From positions 1,736,001 through 1,800,000 of the forward strand of contig JAJNNQ010000011.1 in the NCBI GenBank assembly GCA_027886175.1: 64,000 nucleotides of DNA, read 5' to 3'. The stretch comes from Phylloscopus collybita. Lineage: Eukaryota > Chordata > Aves > Passeriformes > Phylloscopidae. Both the position numbers and the translations under genes were made by a program. The notes below the pieces were generated by a model. It saw nothing but the letters and a program-made list of their open reading frames with translations. It did not search any database and was not told where the DNA came from. Below, piece by piece: positions 20,097-33,626 of the stretch (its first letter is position 1; every line of letters starts with the position of its first letter).

Positions 20097-21332
20097 TTAG
20101 TGGTGGCTCCGTGGGTGTTGGGTCAAGTGAGAGCTGCGTGAGAAGCTCTTCCCACACTGGGGACACTCGTAGGGCCTCTCCCCGGTGTGGATGTGCTGGT
20201 GGCTGACAAGGGTGCAGTTTTGCTTGAAGCCCATCCCGCAGTGGGGGCAGCGGAAGGGCCTCTCACCCATGTGAATCCGTTGGTGCAGGAAGAGACGGGA
20301 GCTGCTCTTAAACTTCTTCCTGCATTGATCACACTCGTAGGGCCTCTCCCCGGTGTGGGTCCTTTGGTGGATAATCAGGGAGGATCTCTGGATGAAGCCC
20401 TTCCAACACTCCCCACACTCATAGGGCCGTTCCCCTGTGTGGATCCTCTGGTGGCGGATCAGATGGGAGCTCGCCCTGAAGCTCTTCCCACACTCAGGAC
20501 ACTCGTAGGGCCTCTCCCCGGTGTGGATGCGCCGGTGGTTAATGAGGGTGAAGTTGCGGTTGAAGCCCTTCCTGCAGTCAGGGCAGTGGAAGGGCCTCTC
20601 CTCCGTGTGAATCCGCTGATGGACAAGGAGATCGGAGCTGCTCTGAAACCTCTTCCTGCACTGGTCACACTCATAGGGCCTCACCCCCGTGTGGACCATC
20701 TGGTGGCGGATCAGGTGGGAGTTGTGGCTGAAGCTCCTCTCACATTCTCCACATTTGTAGGGTCTCTCTCCAGTGTGGATTCTCAAGTGGCGGATCAGGT
20801 CGGATCTCCAGCTGAAGCTCTTCTCACATTTTGAGCACTTGTGGGGCTTCTCCACATTTAGAAGCTGCTCAGACACCCCCAGCTCCGACCTCCGGCCACA
20901 TCTACGGCTGCGTCTCTGGCCCAGGGTGGGTTTTTCCTCCTGGGATCCCCGTGATCTGCGTTTGCAGCCCCTCCTCGTGCGGGATCTCCGGGGATTTTCC
21001 TCCCCATTGGATTCCTGCACCGTGGAGCTGCTCAAAACAGCCTCTTCCACGAGGTTCTGCCGTAGGGATTTGTCCTCCCTGGACTGCGTCCTCAGCTCCT
21101 TGTCTGGGGGAGGAAGGACAAGGAGAGGATGGGATTTGCCTCTGTGCCAGAGACAAGGGGAAGGAGATTCCTGGCAGGACGGCATTGACAGCGGGGTTGT
21201 CCTACAGCTGGGGCCTGGGCTGGGCTGGGAGATGGAGCAGGAGAGAGGGGGGAAAGGGGCAGTGACTTCCTCCTCACCTGCCTGGGGCTCCAGGGCCATC
21301 TCCCTCTTCCTCGCGGCCTCCTCCTCCTCCAT
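20097..21332 (-). CDS. C2H2 zinc-finger protein, 9 fingers, spliced
   Basis: This is the mirror paralog of the gene at 14986-16137. Coding exons are 21332-21278 and 21103-20097 (353 residues) with CAG/GTGAGG and CCCAG borders. Leader [16 protein letters not shown], a Glu/Arg-rich linker, then nine fingers with predicted contacts WSDR, HSHR, SSDV, RFTN, ASHR, QSSI, SSRL, QCTS, RSHQ. Only the first and last fingers resemble those of its mirror partner, while the leader and promoter are nearly the same, so the DNA-binding specificity has probably diverged. The last finger has HPRSHH in place of HQRSHH. Vestigial finger sequence follows the stop (20096-20030). The role is probably nuclear regulation; the target is unknown. 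Confidence 0.88.
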   Translation of the reverse strand: MEEEEAARKREMALEPQAGEEEVTAPFPPLSCSISQPSPGPSCRTTPLSMPSCQESPSPCLWHRGKSHPLLVLPPPDKELRTQSREDKSLRQNLVEEAVLSSSTVQESNGEENPRRSRTRRGCKRRSRGSQEEKPTLGQRRSRRCGRRSELGVSEQLLNVEKPHKCSKCEKSFSWRSDLIRHLRIHTGERPYKCGECERSFSHNSHLIRHQMVHTGVRPYECDQCRKRFQSSSDLLVHQRIHTEERPFHCPDCRKGFNRNFTLINHRRIHTGERPYECPECGKSFRASSHLIRHQRIHTGERPYECGECWKGFIQRSSLIIHQRTHTGERPYECDQCRKKFKSSSRLFLHQRIHMGERPFRCPHCGMGFKQNCTLVSHQHIHTGERPYECPQCGKSFSRSSHLTQHPRSHH

Positions 21333-21655
21333 CCGGCCAAGGTTTGGGAATACGAGATCCTGGTTTGGGTGGGAAAACAAGGGCTGAGAGCGTTGGGTTT
21401 GATGGTCCCGCTGCCCAAGCGCAGCTGCAGAAGTCAGCGCCCCTTTCAGCCTCGGAGTCCCGGACCCCGCTCATCTCCAGGCTCTGCCCGCCAGGACCGG
21501 GCCATCGCCACCTGGGACCCCGCAAGATCCCTCCAGGGGCATCTCCGCCTCGGCTTTGGAGTCCTGCAAGAGCCAAACATCCCCTGCCCCGAAAAAAAAA
21601 CCCTCTCAGAGCCCCCCCCCGATGGATTTGGGGCGAGCTCCCTCTCCCCGCTCAC

Positions 21656-22931
21656 CTGCGGGTTCCGGGGTGCGCGATGCTGCCGGAGCCGGGGGAGCTG
21701 CGGCCGGAGCGGGCGGGCGGGAAAACCGCGTGGTGTTGCTGCTCCTCCTCTTCCTCCTCTGTCCCTCCTCTTCCTCCCGCTCCTCCTCCGCTCCCAGCCC
21801 GGCCCGGGCGGTGCCGACACCCAAAAGCAGCCGCGCTCTGCCCCGGGGGGGTTCCAAAGCGGCCCCGCCCCGCGCGGCACCGGGAGCGATCCTGGGAGCA
21901 GCGGGAAGGAACTGGGAGCGCTTTCCCTCCCAGAATCGCTCTCACTGGGAGTTCCTGGAGAACTCTGCTGTGGGAGGGAGCCCAGGGTGCAGCAGGGGAA
22001 CAGCTCCTGTCCCTGAGCAGCCGGAAAAGCCCCGGGGCACGAACTGACCATGGCCCCATTCCCTGTCTCCCTGCTCTGCCGGGGGAGGAGGTGGAGCTGG
22101 AAGGAGGGAGGCGTCAGGGGAGGCTGATTTTAAGGGTCTTCATTTACTTCTCATTGTCGAGCTCTGAAATGTTGGAGTTTTCTACCAGAAATCTCTCCCC
22201 TCTTCCACTGATCGACAGGAGATTGGAGCAGTTTTCCCTTTTTCGGGGAAATCAAAGTGACGAACTGAGGCTCGTAGTTTAGGAGATAGGAGAAGCGAGG
22301 CTTCAGGGCTTCCCGCTGAGTCGGAGGCACCCAGCAGGCAGGGCTGGGCAAGGCGGTGCGGGAGGTGCGGAGAACTTTGTTTGTGTTTTCAGCTCCATCC
22401 CGCCTCGGGCCCGGGCCCGTCCCAGGGCTGTTCCTCATCTGCGGCTTTGCCCTCAGACAGCCCGGGGGCGGGGCCTGAGAGCGCGGGGCGGGGCTGGGCC
22501 GTGTGCAGAGCCCGCCCCTGCCTCGCTGCCATTGGCTGATGGTGCCGTCACTGCAGGCTCTGGCTGCGCGCTGATTGGGCAGGGCGGGCAGAGCGCGGCC
22601 CTGGCTTTTCAGAGGCGCCATTATCGGCTCCTCAGTGTGGGCCCGGGAGTGGCGGCGGCGGAGCTCGGAGGCGGCCCCGGCGCAGGTGGGAGCCGCGCTG
22701 GGTTGTGCCGGGGCTCGGGGCTGGCTGCGGACGGAGGGGGCGGCAGGGGGCTCTGGCTGTGGCTGGGTTGTGCCGTGTCCGCGCCGTGTTCCCCGTGGCC
22801 TGAGGGCGCTGCGGGAGCGGCTGCCCGCGGTCTCCTTCCCGCGGGTGCCTGGGCAGGAGCCGGGGCCGGAGCAGCGCTGGCTCGTCCCGGTTCCTGTGGG
22901 TAGGACGGAGGCGCTGCGCTGTCCCCGGGCC
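21656..22931 (-). promoter_or_regulatory. CpG-rich promoter and noncoding exon 1 (mirror copy)
   Basis: Reverse complement of 13390-14661, with the exon donor CAG/GTGAGC at 21656/21655 and the same CCAAT motifs. It serves the 9-finger gene. Confidence 0.6.
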
Positions 22932-23450
22932 TGAGCGGGAAAATTGGCATCGCCAGAAGATTCTGTGCCCGAAGGAGCCAGAGGAGTCCTGTAAAAGTGA
23001 CTTTATTCATGAACAAAGGGAGAGGCCATGCGGCATTTGCCATGCGGTCTCTCCAATTGTTGTAGTTCGCAGCCTCCTTTTTATCCCGATTTTCCCTTCT
23101 GCATCTCCCTCTCCCTTTGCCCAGTGGCGAATGTCCTTGGAAAGTTGAAACTTCCCGATCCCCCTGCTGCATGTCCTCGTTAATATGCACCCCCCTTTTG
23201 TATAACATCCGATATTCCTGGCTCTGTTCAGGCTTTGTTCTTCTTCTCCGTGTTCAGGAATTCAGCAGGATCTTGGCTGAGCAGCAGTCCGTGTCAATGA
23301 GTAACATTTTCTGATACTGATGAGTTTCTCTCATTCCTTCCTTATCTCCAAGTCCCCGGCCCTATCTCCAAGCAGATTCACTCACTGACTTTTTTTTCTT
23401 CCTGGGTCCTCTTTGGTTTTGGGATTATTCTCCGTGACTTCATTCCCTGT
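22932..23450 (-). repeat. Gammaretrovirus-like LTR (mirror copy)
   Basis: Reverse complement of the LTR at 12880-13389, including the TATA-like and AATAAA signals (the latter at about 23004-23009 as TTTATT). Confidence 0.7.
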
Positions 23451-24930
23451 GCTTTTGTATCCGTTTCAGTTATATATACTATTGGAATGATCACTAGGTT
23501 TTTTGGCTCCTGATCTGAATTCCTTGGGGTTCCCAGGGGCTGGTCCGTGGTGTTGTGGGATTTGTTCTGGTGGCCGTTTCATCTTTTCCCCATTTTTGGG
23601 TGCTCCATCCAGCCAGGGCTGCATCAATTTGTCTCTTTTCTGTAGTTAAATCATCACATTCTTGGATTCCCAACTGATTTCTCTGAACTTGTGGCAGCAG
23701 AAACACTCCAGTGCTCTGATGCTCCCTGTGTGACACAGACAGGGACAGCACATGTTGGACTGGGGAGAGGGGTGATTGCCTCCCACTTATTTTAGTGAAG
23801 CTTTCTCAACATTTTCCGTTTGCTGTTTCCCTTTGCAGCTGAACCAATTTCTGTTGCAGAGTCAGAGATCCTCACTCCGGGCTCTGCCTTTAGCTGTGCA
23901 AATTCTGTCTTTGTGAGCAGGCAGAGCTTGGGCTGAGGGACAGAGGGAATCAGCCCAATTCCTGCCCCAGGCAAGGAGCCCCTGGTGCATTGTCCACACT
24001 TTTCCCCAGCAGTGTGAATTTCCATTTATAAAGCTCCTCTCCTGGCTGCCTGCAACTGGAGCTTCTCTTCCTGGGCAACCACTGAATTACTCATATGTGG
24101 CCCCCCAATAATTTGCATTTTTTTTTCTATTTTGATTTTTATGCAATATTTTTATGTGTTTACAATACAATATTTTAAGTGTTTATGCGTGAAATTGTCT
24201 CCTTTAAAGCTTTTCTGGTTTTGCAAAATGCAGCCTAAAGATAAACTTTGAAAAAGCCAAAAACCAAAATTTTGTGATCACATCCAGCCACAGACAAACA
24301 CACATAAAAACATTCCAAGGCAATAAATTTCTTTCTACTTCTTCTCCTAAGACAACAAATTGATCCTCACAGCCCTGGCCCAAACCAAACTGACAATATA
24401 AAAGTAGGATATTGCAAAAACTTATTCTAATATTGTAATCTTGTCACTGAAACTGTGAGAAAACCCAAAACTCTCCAACAATATCTTTAGTGTTAGAGAG
24501 TCAAGGCATCACTTGATTCTGTCCAGGATGTGCAACAGAAATCATTTCACCCACACATAGCCCGGGGTGCAGAGAAAATCATTCCATGACATGTAAGTTT
24601 TACTGGATTTTCCCTAAACTTTTTACAATCTGAACCCATAGAAATCCCTTGGTTTGATGTTCATTGCTTCCAAGTTGCTGAGGTCTCAGGATTTGATTTC
24701 CTGTTGGACCCAGATTCCTTTGCCTCTGATGTTCATCAGGTCTGCACTGCTGGAATTCCTTCTCAGCCTTTTCCAGCCCAGGTGTCTGCAGCTCTTCCAG
24801 GGGCAGTGTCTGGGCTGGGTGTTGGTTGCTGGTTGCTGATGGTCGTTGATGTTTTGTTGATGGTCGTTCTCTCTGTGGGGATCTTTTGGGCTCTTCCCAG
24901 TCTGGTGAGATGTTCAACTCATCTCTGCTG
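23450..24930 (-). pseudogene. ERV env-region remnant (mirror copy)
   Basis: Mirror of 11430-12880, with frameshifts. The poly-A run of the left arm is replaced here by an A/T-rich insertion at about 24110-24200, so the arms have diverged since duplication. Confidence 0.5.
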
Positions 24931-27191
24931 AGTGCTGTAACATCCCTTCAAATAAAACCCTGAAAATTCCTTTCCCCGGGGCAAAGGCCAACCTAGGCTG
25001 AGTGGAGAAATGAAATCAAAAACAATTTTAAAGTCGGTCTATTTTTTCCACCCATCTAAGCCCAGCCAGCCCAGAGTGTGAGTGTGGCTGAGGCCCAGAG
25101 TGGAATTCTCCCGGTGTCTCCCCAGCCCCTGTGGCAGTGCAGGCACAGAAAGCCCTGAAGCTGCAGCAGTGGCAGCAAGGATTGGCCCGCAGTGCCTGGA
25201 GATGCCAAGGGAGGGTGCCCAGGCAGAGCATTCCAGCAGAGGATCTGTGGGCAGGCACAGGGGCTTCCCCCGCTGTGGAGCCCTGGCTGCTGCTCCCTTG
25301 CCTTCAGTGCAGGCTCAGCCGTGGCCTGTTTGACATTCCCAGGCAATTCCAGTTCCTTTGCTGAGCCTGGGAGAGCCATGGCTGGGGCATCAATCATTTT
25401 GGGTTTTTATTTTCTCCAGCTTTGTTCTCTTTCTCGTGTCCATCCCATAACACTGAGGCTGTCTGGGGTTACAAAGTCACACAATGTTCTGGCTGGAGCA
25501 CAGAATCCTCAGTCCAGGTCCTGCAATTCCCTGTTAATCCTCAGAACTGTCACAGCTCCTTTTTAATCCTGGGTAAGGTTACTTCTGAGATTCCTTGGAC
25601 CTTCTCTGGGTAAATACACCAGAAACCTTCAGCCAAAATATGTCCCAAATATTTAATCTTTTTCTCGACCACTTCTGCTTTTTTATCAAATACTCCAAGA
25701 TGCTTTTTAGCCTGAAAACTGAGCCATTTCACAGAGCCTTCTTCTACCACTTCTTCTTGTCCTCCTGACTGGAGCTGGAGTCATCCACACCCTGCATTAA
25801 CCCAATCCCTGGGGGTGAGGTGAATTCTTTTGATGTTTTCTGCAAGGCTTGCCCCAATCAGGCTGGTGCTTCCCTGCATCCCTGCAGCAGCACCGTCCAT
25901 GTCTTTCCCATTTTCCCTTCTCCCTCTTGTTCCCACTCCAAGGCCAAACCCTGTTCACCATCCTGTGTGAGTGGGCATCCCCAGAAAGCATCTTTTCCAT
26001 CAAGGGCAGAATGGGAGCAGTGTGAGGAGGGAACCTGGTTCCAGGTGGTGTCAGGATCTGAGACTGTGGGGTGCCTGGGTTTCAGAATCTCGTTTATTGT
26101 TCTTAGGTCCTGCACCATTCTGTGGATTCCATCTGATTTCCTGACTGGCAGCACAGGAGCATTACAGGGAGAGACCCCTGGCTCCAAAAGCCCTGCCTTT
26201 CCCTGGGGCTCAACACCAGGCTGTGAGCCCTTCATTCCCTCCCTGGGAATAGGGGATTGCTTTTAGAGCCCACTTGTCCTGGTGGCTTCAGAGGAATTTG
26301 GAGAGGCTGGGGATCTGATTTTCCCAATTTCCCTGGGGCTGCCCACACTTCTGGATTCACTTCAGCCCTGGCCTTGCCAGACATTTGTCATAGAGGTACA
26401 GGAGAACTAGCCTATGCATCACCTTTGATAAGATTAATTTGCATTCCCAATTTAGCCATCAAATCCCTTCCCAGTCAATGACAATCACATTTAGGAGCAA
26501 ATGAAAATTCCTGCATTTCCAACCCATCCCCACCTCTGCTAATAGTGGTTGAATAAAACACAGCTGCTCATCTTTCCCACTCACCCCCTGAATAATCAAA
26601 GGCATTTTTGGCCTTTTCCCCCTTAGGTGTGAGATTGAGAGTGGCTGGAGAGGCCCCTGTGTCTGTGAGGAAAGGCCTCCTGTCGATGCAGAGCCACCCT
26701 GAGTGTTCTCCAGGGCTCCAGTGCGGTGGGTCCCTGGTGTGATGGGAGCTCTGCCACCCCTCCCAGTCCATGTCCCTGCAGGGGTGGACTTGCTGCTGGT
26801 GAGGGTGCTGCTGTCTGTGCTTGCAGTGTCCTTGTGGCCTGCAGCTGGCAGCCTGATTCCTTGCCAGGGGCTGTTTGGGTGGGCTCTCCCCTGCCCAGGA
26901 GGGCAATGCCTCTGCCAGGTCCTTGTGGCCGAGCCGGTGCCCTGGGTGCTGGGGCCCCCTTGGGCCCTGGGCTTGATCCCTCAGGGGCTGTAGAAACTCT
27001 GCCATGGCCTTTGCCTTCCCCTTGGCCTTTTCCTCCTCCCTTCTTGCCTTCTTCCCCTGCTGTGCCTTTGTGACCAAGTGCTGCAGGGGCTTCTTCTGCC
27101 CCTCCTGCAGCCCCCCTGAGTGCCTGTGGGTGCTCATCCTCTGACAGCTGCTGAGCTTTCTGCAAAACCATTCATTTCTGCAGGGACCCAA
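24930..27191 (-). pseudogene. ERV pol and gag/protease remnants (mirror copy)
   Basis: Reverse transcriptase pieces lie at 25550-26560 (KIKYLGHILAE, RMVQDLRTINE) and gag/protease at 26568-27191 (FLTDTGAS). The same central reverse-transcriptase deletion is shared with the left arm, so it predates the inversion-duplication. Confidence 0.75.
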
Positions 27192-27690
27192 GCAAAGTCA
27201 TTCAAGGAAAATCTCGATCATTGCAGGTGGAATCCACATTTCCCATCTTCTTCCTCTTTTCCATCATCCTCTTTCTTCCCGCAGCGATTCCTGCTGCTGC
27301 TTCTTGCCTTCACCATATTCCTGCACACTGCCCTTCACCCTTTCCCTTCCCAGCACACCAACACCATCCATCCCCTGCTGTCTAAATCCCTTCTTGACTT
27401 CCCTCATTGCCCCCCTGGGTGTCCATGTCCTTAATTACCTCTGAGAGAATGTGCAAACTGCCTCAACATTCTCCCAAGGGACCCTTCAGAGATATTTTGG
27501 GATCATCATCGCATTTGCTGGGACCCCTTCCTGGCTTTCCCTTTTCCACCCTGCATGGGTGCCCTGCCATGGTTACTCCCTGAAGATCCCAGTGTCCTCC
27601 CTGATGAGATTTTCAGTGCTCTCTCCCTGCTGACTCTTCCCAGACCGCCCTGATCTCTTGCTTGTGTTCAGTCTCTTGATTGTACCCCCT
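27192..27690 (-). other. Retroviral leader (mirror copy)
   Basis: Matches the reverse complement of 8760-9160 and of 47410-47870. No coding signal. Confidence 0.6.
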
Positions 27691-27960
27691 TAATATGCAC
27701 CCCACTTCTGTCTGGGTAGGGATATTCACAGCTCTCTTCACTCTTTGTTCTTCTTCTACTCGAAGTTCACGAATGTAGCAGGACCTTGGCTGAGCAGCAG
27801 TCTGTGAGGTCAGTGAATAACATTTTCTGGAACTGAGGGCTTCTTCTGTCCCTTCCTTATGTCCAAGTGCCTGGCCCTATCTCCAAGCAGATTCCCACCA
27901 TCTGTTTGTAAAGACACTTTCCTCTTCTTCCTACCTTGGGGTTCCCCCGTTTGTGGGACA
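27690..27960 (-). repeat. Truncated LTR, U3 part only
   Basis: On the minus strand it starts TGTCCCACAAACGGGG at 27960, like the LTRs at 46734 and 52138, and breaks off near 27690 before TATA, R and U5. Confidence 0.65.
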
Positions 27961-28137
27961 TCCTTATGATTTAGAAGAGGTTTTGGCTGAGTCTTGATGT
28001 TTGGGAAGTTTTTGATCTGTCTCTTGATGTTTGGAGGACTTTTGGGCTGAATCTTTGTATTTTTGAGGTTCTTACAGACACAAGGTGCCCAGTGATTTCC
28101 TGAGATGAGCTTGGGCAAGGAGGAACCCCCAGCCTAA

Positions 28138-29106
<969 letters not shown>

Positions 29107-29362
29107 GGGAAGCCCTGGGAGTGCCCTGAGAGCGGGAAGAGCTTCGTGCGCTGCTCCAGCTCCATCCCCCGTGGCAGGATCGGCGTTGGATGATCCCCAG
29201 TGACCCCTGTTGGGCAGAGCCTGGTGATTCCTGTTGGGAAGACACCTGGCTGGGGGGGCTCCACATCTTCCTGGCTCCCTGTGGGCACCTGGATAAACAC
29301 AGGGGCAGGAAGATCCATCGGGACACAGACTGACTCTGGGAATTCCTTGGGGAGAGTGGATT

Positions 29363-29791
29363 TGTGGTTTTAGTTAGTTTAAGCTAGCTGAATTTAAAAA
29401 GTTTTTTGAATTTTTTTTTAGATGGTTTTAATTTGTTCTAGATGGAAAAAATTATAAGAGCAGTGAGGGCTTGCACTTTCAGCCTGCTGGGGCTGGGGTT
29501 TTAGAGGGAGTGGGACTGGTGAGAGACTGAGTGAGCTGTGCTGTATTTGCAGCAAAGATTTTTTTAGTTTGTTATTTTTTTTCAGAGCAGCGAAAAGTTT
29601 TATTGTTTTACATTATTCATTCTTTGGGCTTGTGGGCATCTTGTTTGTTAAGTAAATAGTTTTTTCTACTTTTCTCTGAAGAAGTTCTTCCTTTTTTAAA
29701 CTTGCTGAGAGAAGGAGCCGTTTAAGTTTGCTTTCCAGAGGAACCCCCTTTGGAGGTTTCCTCCCAAATTTGCCCTAAACCAAGACATACA
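29363..29791 (+). repeat. LTR of a lysine-PBS endogenous retrovirus
   Basis: Starts TGTGGTTTTAGTTAG and ends ...CAAGACATACA. About 430 bp, A/T-rich. Its twin is at 53541-53974. Confidence 0.65.
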
Positions 29792-29798
29792 TGTTTTA

Positions 29799-29818
29799 TT
29801 GGCGCCCAAGTGGTGCTC
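29799..29818 (+). other. Primer-binding site, tRNA-Lys type
   Basis: TTGGCGCCCAAGTGGTGCTC lies just after the LTR. TGGCGCCCAA is the hallmark of lysine-primed retroviruses. The twin at 53981-54000 reads TTGGCACCCAAGTGGGGCTC. Confidence 0.7.
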
Positions 29819-31417
29819 AAAAAATATATTAGTGACATTTTAGTTATACTTTATAGAAAAATAAAATAATCAGTAGCCATGTTGCTCCTTACATCCCTAA
29901 TGTCTCTTAAAATAAAATCCTTTCTGTGTTTGTGTTTCCTAAGCTTTTTTTTAAATTTTAATACCTTTCTAGTCCCTAAATTTTTTTTCTTATCCAAAAT
30001 AGCTCCAACATTGTCCCTAACACATAACTTTTGCACTAAAAATACACAAATTAAAATAGCTGTTCTTCTAAGCTCAGTAATAATAATTTATAAAAGGCTT
30101 CTATAAGTACTGGAGTTTGTGACAAGGATATTTAGTTTATACCTTCTTCGTCCTACCCTGCATCCTAGTTCCAGTTACATATTTTTAAAAGTTATTAATG
30201 ATTGCACCTAGTTTGTAAAAAAAAAATTAAAAAATAAAGCTTTACAGTCTTTTCTTTCCTTCTTCTCTTTTAAATCAGTTACGTCACTTTTAAAAAATGG
30301 TCATTATCCCCTAAATATTAAAAAAACCCACTCTCCTAATATTTAATCTAGTAAGCTTCCTCTATACAGTTTACAGGTTGTCTAAAATAAAGTCTGAGCT
30401 TTCCAGAAAGGCTGATAAAACTGCTAAAACTGCTAACCTAAAAGTAAACCCAAAAATAAACCCAAATGTAAAAAATCCCAAATAGTATTTAAAAAAAAAA
30501 TAAACCGAACCTTAAAAAAAATTTCTGATCCCCCAACTAAAAATTTTCATGTAAACAAATTCAAAACCTAAATAAAATAAAGTCTAAAAAACCCCCACCA
30601 TAATAATTAAAAAAAAAAAAAAATCATTGCAATAAACTAAGCCCTAACATATGCTTTTCACACACTGCTAAATATTGTAAAACAGCAAATAAAAACAGGG
30701 GAGCAGGGAGATAAATCAGCAACGACCCCAGTCACTCAAACTGCAACCAACACCCCAACTACTCAAACAGCAGCTAAACCAAACAATAAACCTAAATCAA
30801 CAACTATACCAAATAAAAAACTTAAACCAGCAGTTAAACCCAATAATAAACCCAAAACAGCAGCTAAACCAGACAGGGAGCCTAAAACACCAACAGTCTC
30901 CCCAGCAAAAAAGCGCACACACAAAACTCATCAACCAGGAAACAATAATCCAAACAAAACCCCTCAATGCCTCCCAACACCCAATCACAAACCCAACCGA
31001 CCAGCAAAAGACCAAAAGCTGCTATTAAATCCTTTCCCCTAAAAAACCTTCAAAACCTAAAAAAAAAAAAAATTCCACTCAACAACCTAATCAATCTGTA
31101 ATTAATCATTTAATCCATCTTTAAAATGCTGCAAACAAAGCTACAACTCTAAACGACACTGAAGCAAAGCATTTCAAATCCCTAACACAAAATCCAATTA
31201 TCAACCTAAAAATAATAAAAAAACCCAAACCCTTGCAGTCTCTGGGAACGGGTCCTGGGAAGTGTAGCACAAAAATATCCGTGTACAAACAATCTCTATA
31301 TACAGCAAACCCAGTAAAAATACACAAACCAAAAAGTTCAACGGTTAAAGAAAACAGGTAGTAACATAAAATTATCTACTCAAATAACCTAAACACTAAA
31401 AACCCAAACTTAATACC
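29819..31417 (+). other. A/T-rich ERV interior remnant
   Basis: Mostly A/T-rich, with many stops. At 30690-31040 one frame encodes a Lys/Pro/Asn/Thr-rich segment (repeats like KPNNKPK) matching the open frame at 55126-55491, but the start ATG is ATA here and one internal repeat is missing. Nothing else was recognised. Confidence 0.45.
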
Positions 31418-32042
31418 TGTCTTGGGTTATGGAACCAAAAATGTGTATTCTATTTCCTCTGTTGAAAGCAGCTGGGGAGATGTTTTTCTTTATCTCTTGT
31501 AACTCCAGGGGGGAGGGGGGCTGATGCTTTCTGATAACGGGCCAGCTGTTCAAACCAGGTGGGGCAGTGTTTCTTATCTCTTTCACCACCTGTCCACCCT
31601 CCAGGGGATATCTTCTGCTGATGGGCCATGCAGGCTCAGCAGTGACAGGACACATTCCATCATCCCATTGGGAGATGCTCCACCCAGGGTGGGAGGAGCC
31701 AACCATTCCTACCTGGATAAAAACTGAGACGTAGGAACACCAGGGATCTGGTTCCACTGGATTCCCGGAGGAAGATCAGACCCTTCTCACCATCACTGGG
31801 CCCTTTTCTCTCAGGATCATCTCTGCCCCAACAGCACCACATCTGCCACTCCAGGAGGACTGACTGTGGACTGCTCCCAACAGCCTGACCAACAGCGTGT
31901 CAGGTTGTATCTCTGACTCTGTCAGGGTTTCTGGGATTTTTGTTTGTTTCCTTGGGTTTATTTTGTACTCCTCCATTTGTATTGTGAATGTTCCTAGTCC
32001 AGAGCTGTTATTCCTATTCCCAAATCTCTGCCTGAAAGCCCT
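31418..32042 (+). repeat. ERVL-type LTR
   Basis: Starts TGTCTTGGGTTATGG; TATA-like GGATAAAAACTGAGA at about 31716; ends in the CTGCCTGAAAGCCC phrase. It resembles the abundant passerine ERVL LTRs. Twin: 55877-56500. Confidence 0.7.
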
Positions 32043-32735
32043 GTAGTGGTGTGTTGGATTTTCTCTGTTAAATCTGTGTTCAGACTGTTCATTTGGTGGG
32101 TTCCATGTACCCCCGTTGAACCCCCATTGGTGTCACCCCACAGTTGTTTCCCCAGTTCCAGTTTGATGTCAGTCTCCTGCTCCCCACCCCCAAGGACCTG
32201 TCCATCTCACCGAGGCCTCTCCCTGGCTCTAGAAAGTTCCAGGGGAGGCGTGGTGTGGTAGGCCAGGATGCGAGGAGGTCCCTCCTTCCCCCAGGGATTG
32301 GCTCCTGGAGGAGTCTCTCATCCCCAGGGCCACTCCCTGGCCCTCCCTGGTTGCTCCTTCCCTGATCCTTCCCTGCGCTCCTGCCCCTGTTCAAAGCAGC
32401 TGGCACAGGGCACTCTGTGCTCTGCTGAGGCAGACTCCCTGGGCTGAGGCTGCTCCCCTGAGCCCTCAAGAACCTTCAGTGGCCACTCCTCAGCAGAGTC
32501 CTCCTTGATTCTCCTCAGCTCCATCCCAGCTGCCAGCCCTGGAGCTGGGCTGTAAGGAACCCCCCGGCTGGGCTCAGTTGCTCAGCCTGCTGAGCTGCAC
32601 CGCTCGCCTGCAGCCGCTGCCAGGGCTGCCCGGGGCAGGCGAGGGCAGAGACAGCAAGGCACGGCTCCAGAGCCCTGGGCTGCAAAATTGGAATCGTTTG
32701 GAGGGGCTGAGGGGTTCAGCTCTCACTTACTTTTG
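32043..32735. other. Segment between two LTR ends, no gene recognised
   Basis: Short open frames on both strands (for example 32089-32469, minus) are duplicated unchanged at 56548-56928. No motif recognised. Confidence 0.35.
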
Positions 32736-33020
32736 GACTGCTCCCAACACCCTGACCAACAGCGTGTCAGGTTGTAGCTCTGACTGTGTCACGGTTTTCC
32801 AGGATTGTTGTTTGTTTATTTGCTTGGTTGGTTGGTTTTGTTTTCTACTGCATTTGTATTGTGAATATTCCTAGTCCAGAACTGTTCTTCCCATTCCCAA
32901 ATCTTTGCCTGAAAGCCCTGAATTGCAAAATGATCATTCCGAGGGGGTGAGGGGTTTGCATTCCCCATTCCAAGGGAAACTGCAGCTTTCCCTGGCAGAT
33001 CCCTGTCTTTCCAACCCAAG
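32735..33020 (+). repeat. ERVL-type LTR, 3' portion
   Basis: It repeats the last part of the LTR at 31418 (GGACTGCTCCCAACACCCTG through CCATTCCAAGGGAAAC). Twin: 57190-57480. Confidence 0.65.
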
Positions 33021-33626
33021 CCAAGGGGAGGTGGCAGTGGCTGGTTGGGGGTTGTGGGGAAGGGGTGGAAAAGTGGGGGATGAGAGGGGGCTGGGACCCC
33101 CAAATTGCCTTGGGAGGGGTCCCACTCCTCCTCCTTTCCAATCCCCGGGATGGAGCCGGGGCAGGTCGGGCTGGGGCAGCGCTGGGCTCTGGGCCCGGCC
33201 TGGGCACCCCCCATGAGCCCCCTCCTCAAATTCCCCTGGCAGCTCAGAGGGGTCCTGGTGCCATTTTGGGGTTCACTGGGGGCCGTGTTGGGGTTCAGGT
33301 GCCCCCCAAGGAGTCCCCAGAGCGGGGTGACACGGGGGGGACACACGGGGGTCCCCATTCCCGATCCATCCCAGGGCCCGTTCTGCCCCCGCCCCCCCAG
33401 GCACGGTCACCCCGCAGGGTCCCCCCAAGTCCCTCCCCAGTGCCCCCCATGAACGGGACTGGGCTGAACTGGGAAGCTTTCCTGGGAAGACTGGGAGCAG
33501 CCGGGCAGGGCCAGAGTGCCAGCGGGGCTGGGGGGACACACGACCCCCCCAAAATCAGCGCGGGGACAGAGCGGGGGGTCCCGGCCGGGCCCGAGGCCAC
33601 GGGGAGGGGCTGCGGCTGCTGCTGGC
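33021..33626. other. MHC unit 3' flank
   Basis: GC-rich sequence downstream of exon 5 of the minus-strand class II beta pseudogene, including its 3' UTR. Long plus-strand open frames here are antisense to the MHC exons and carry no domain. Confidence 0.5.

Noticed and set aside
20187..20834. Open frames antisense to zinc-finger arrays (also 15430-16014, 28321-28680, 52498-52857 and others)
   Set aside because: Regular Leu/Val-rich 28-residue repeats are the mirror of the 84-bp finger unit, not genes.
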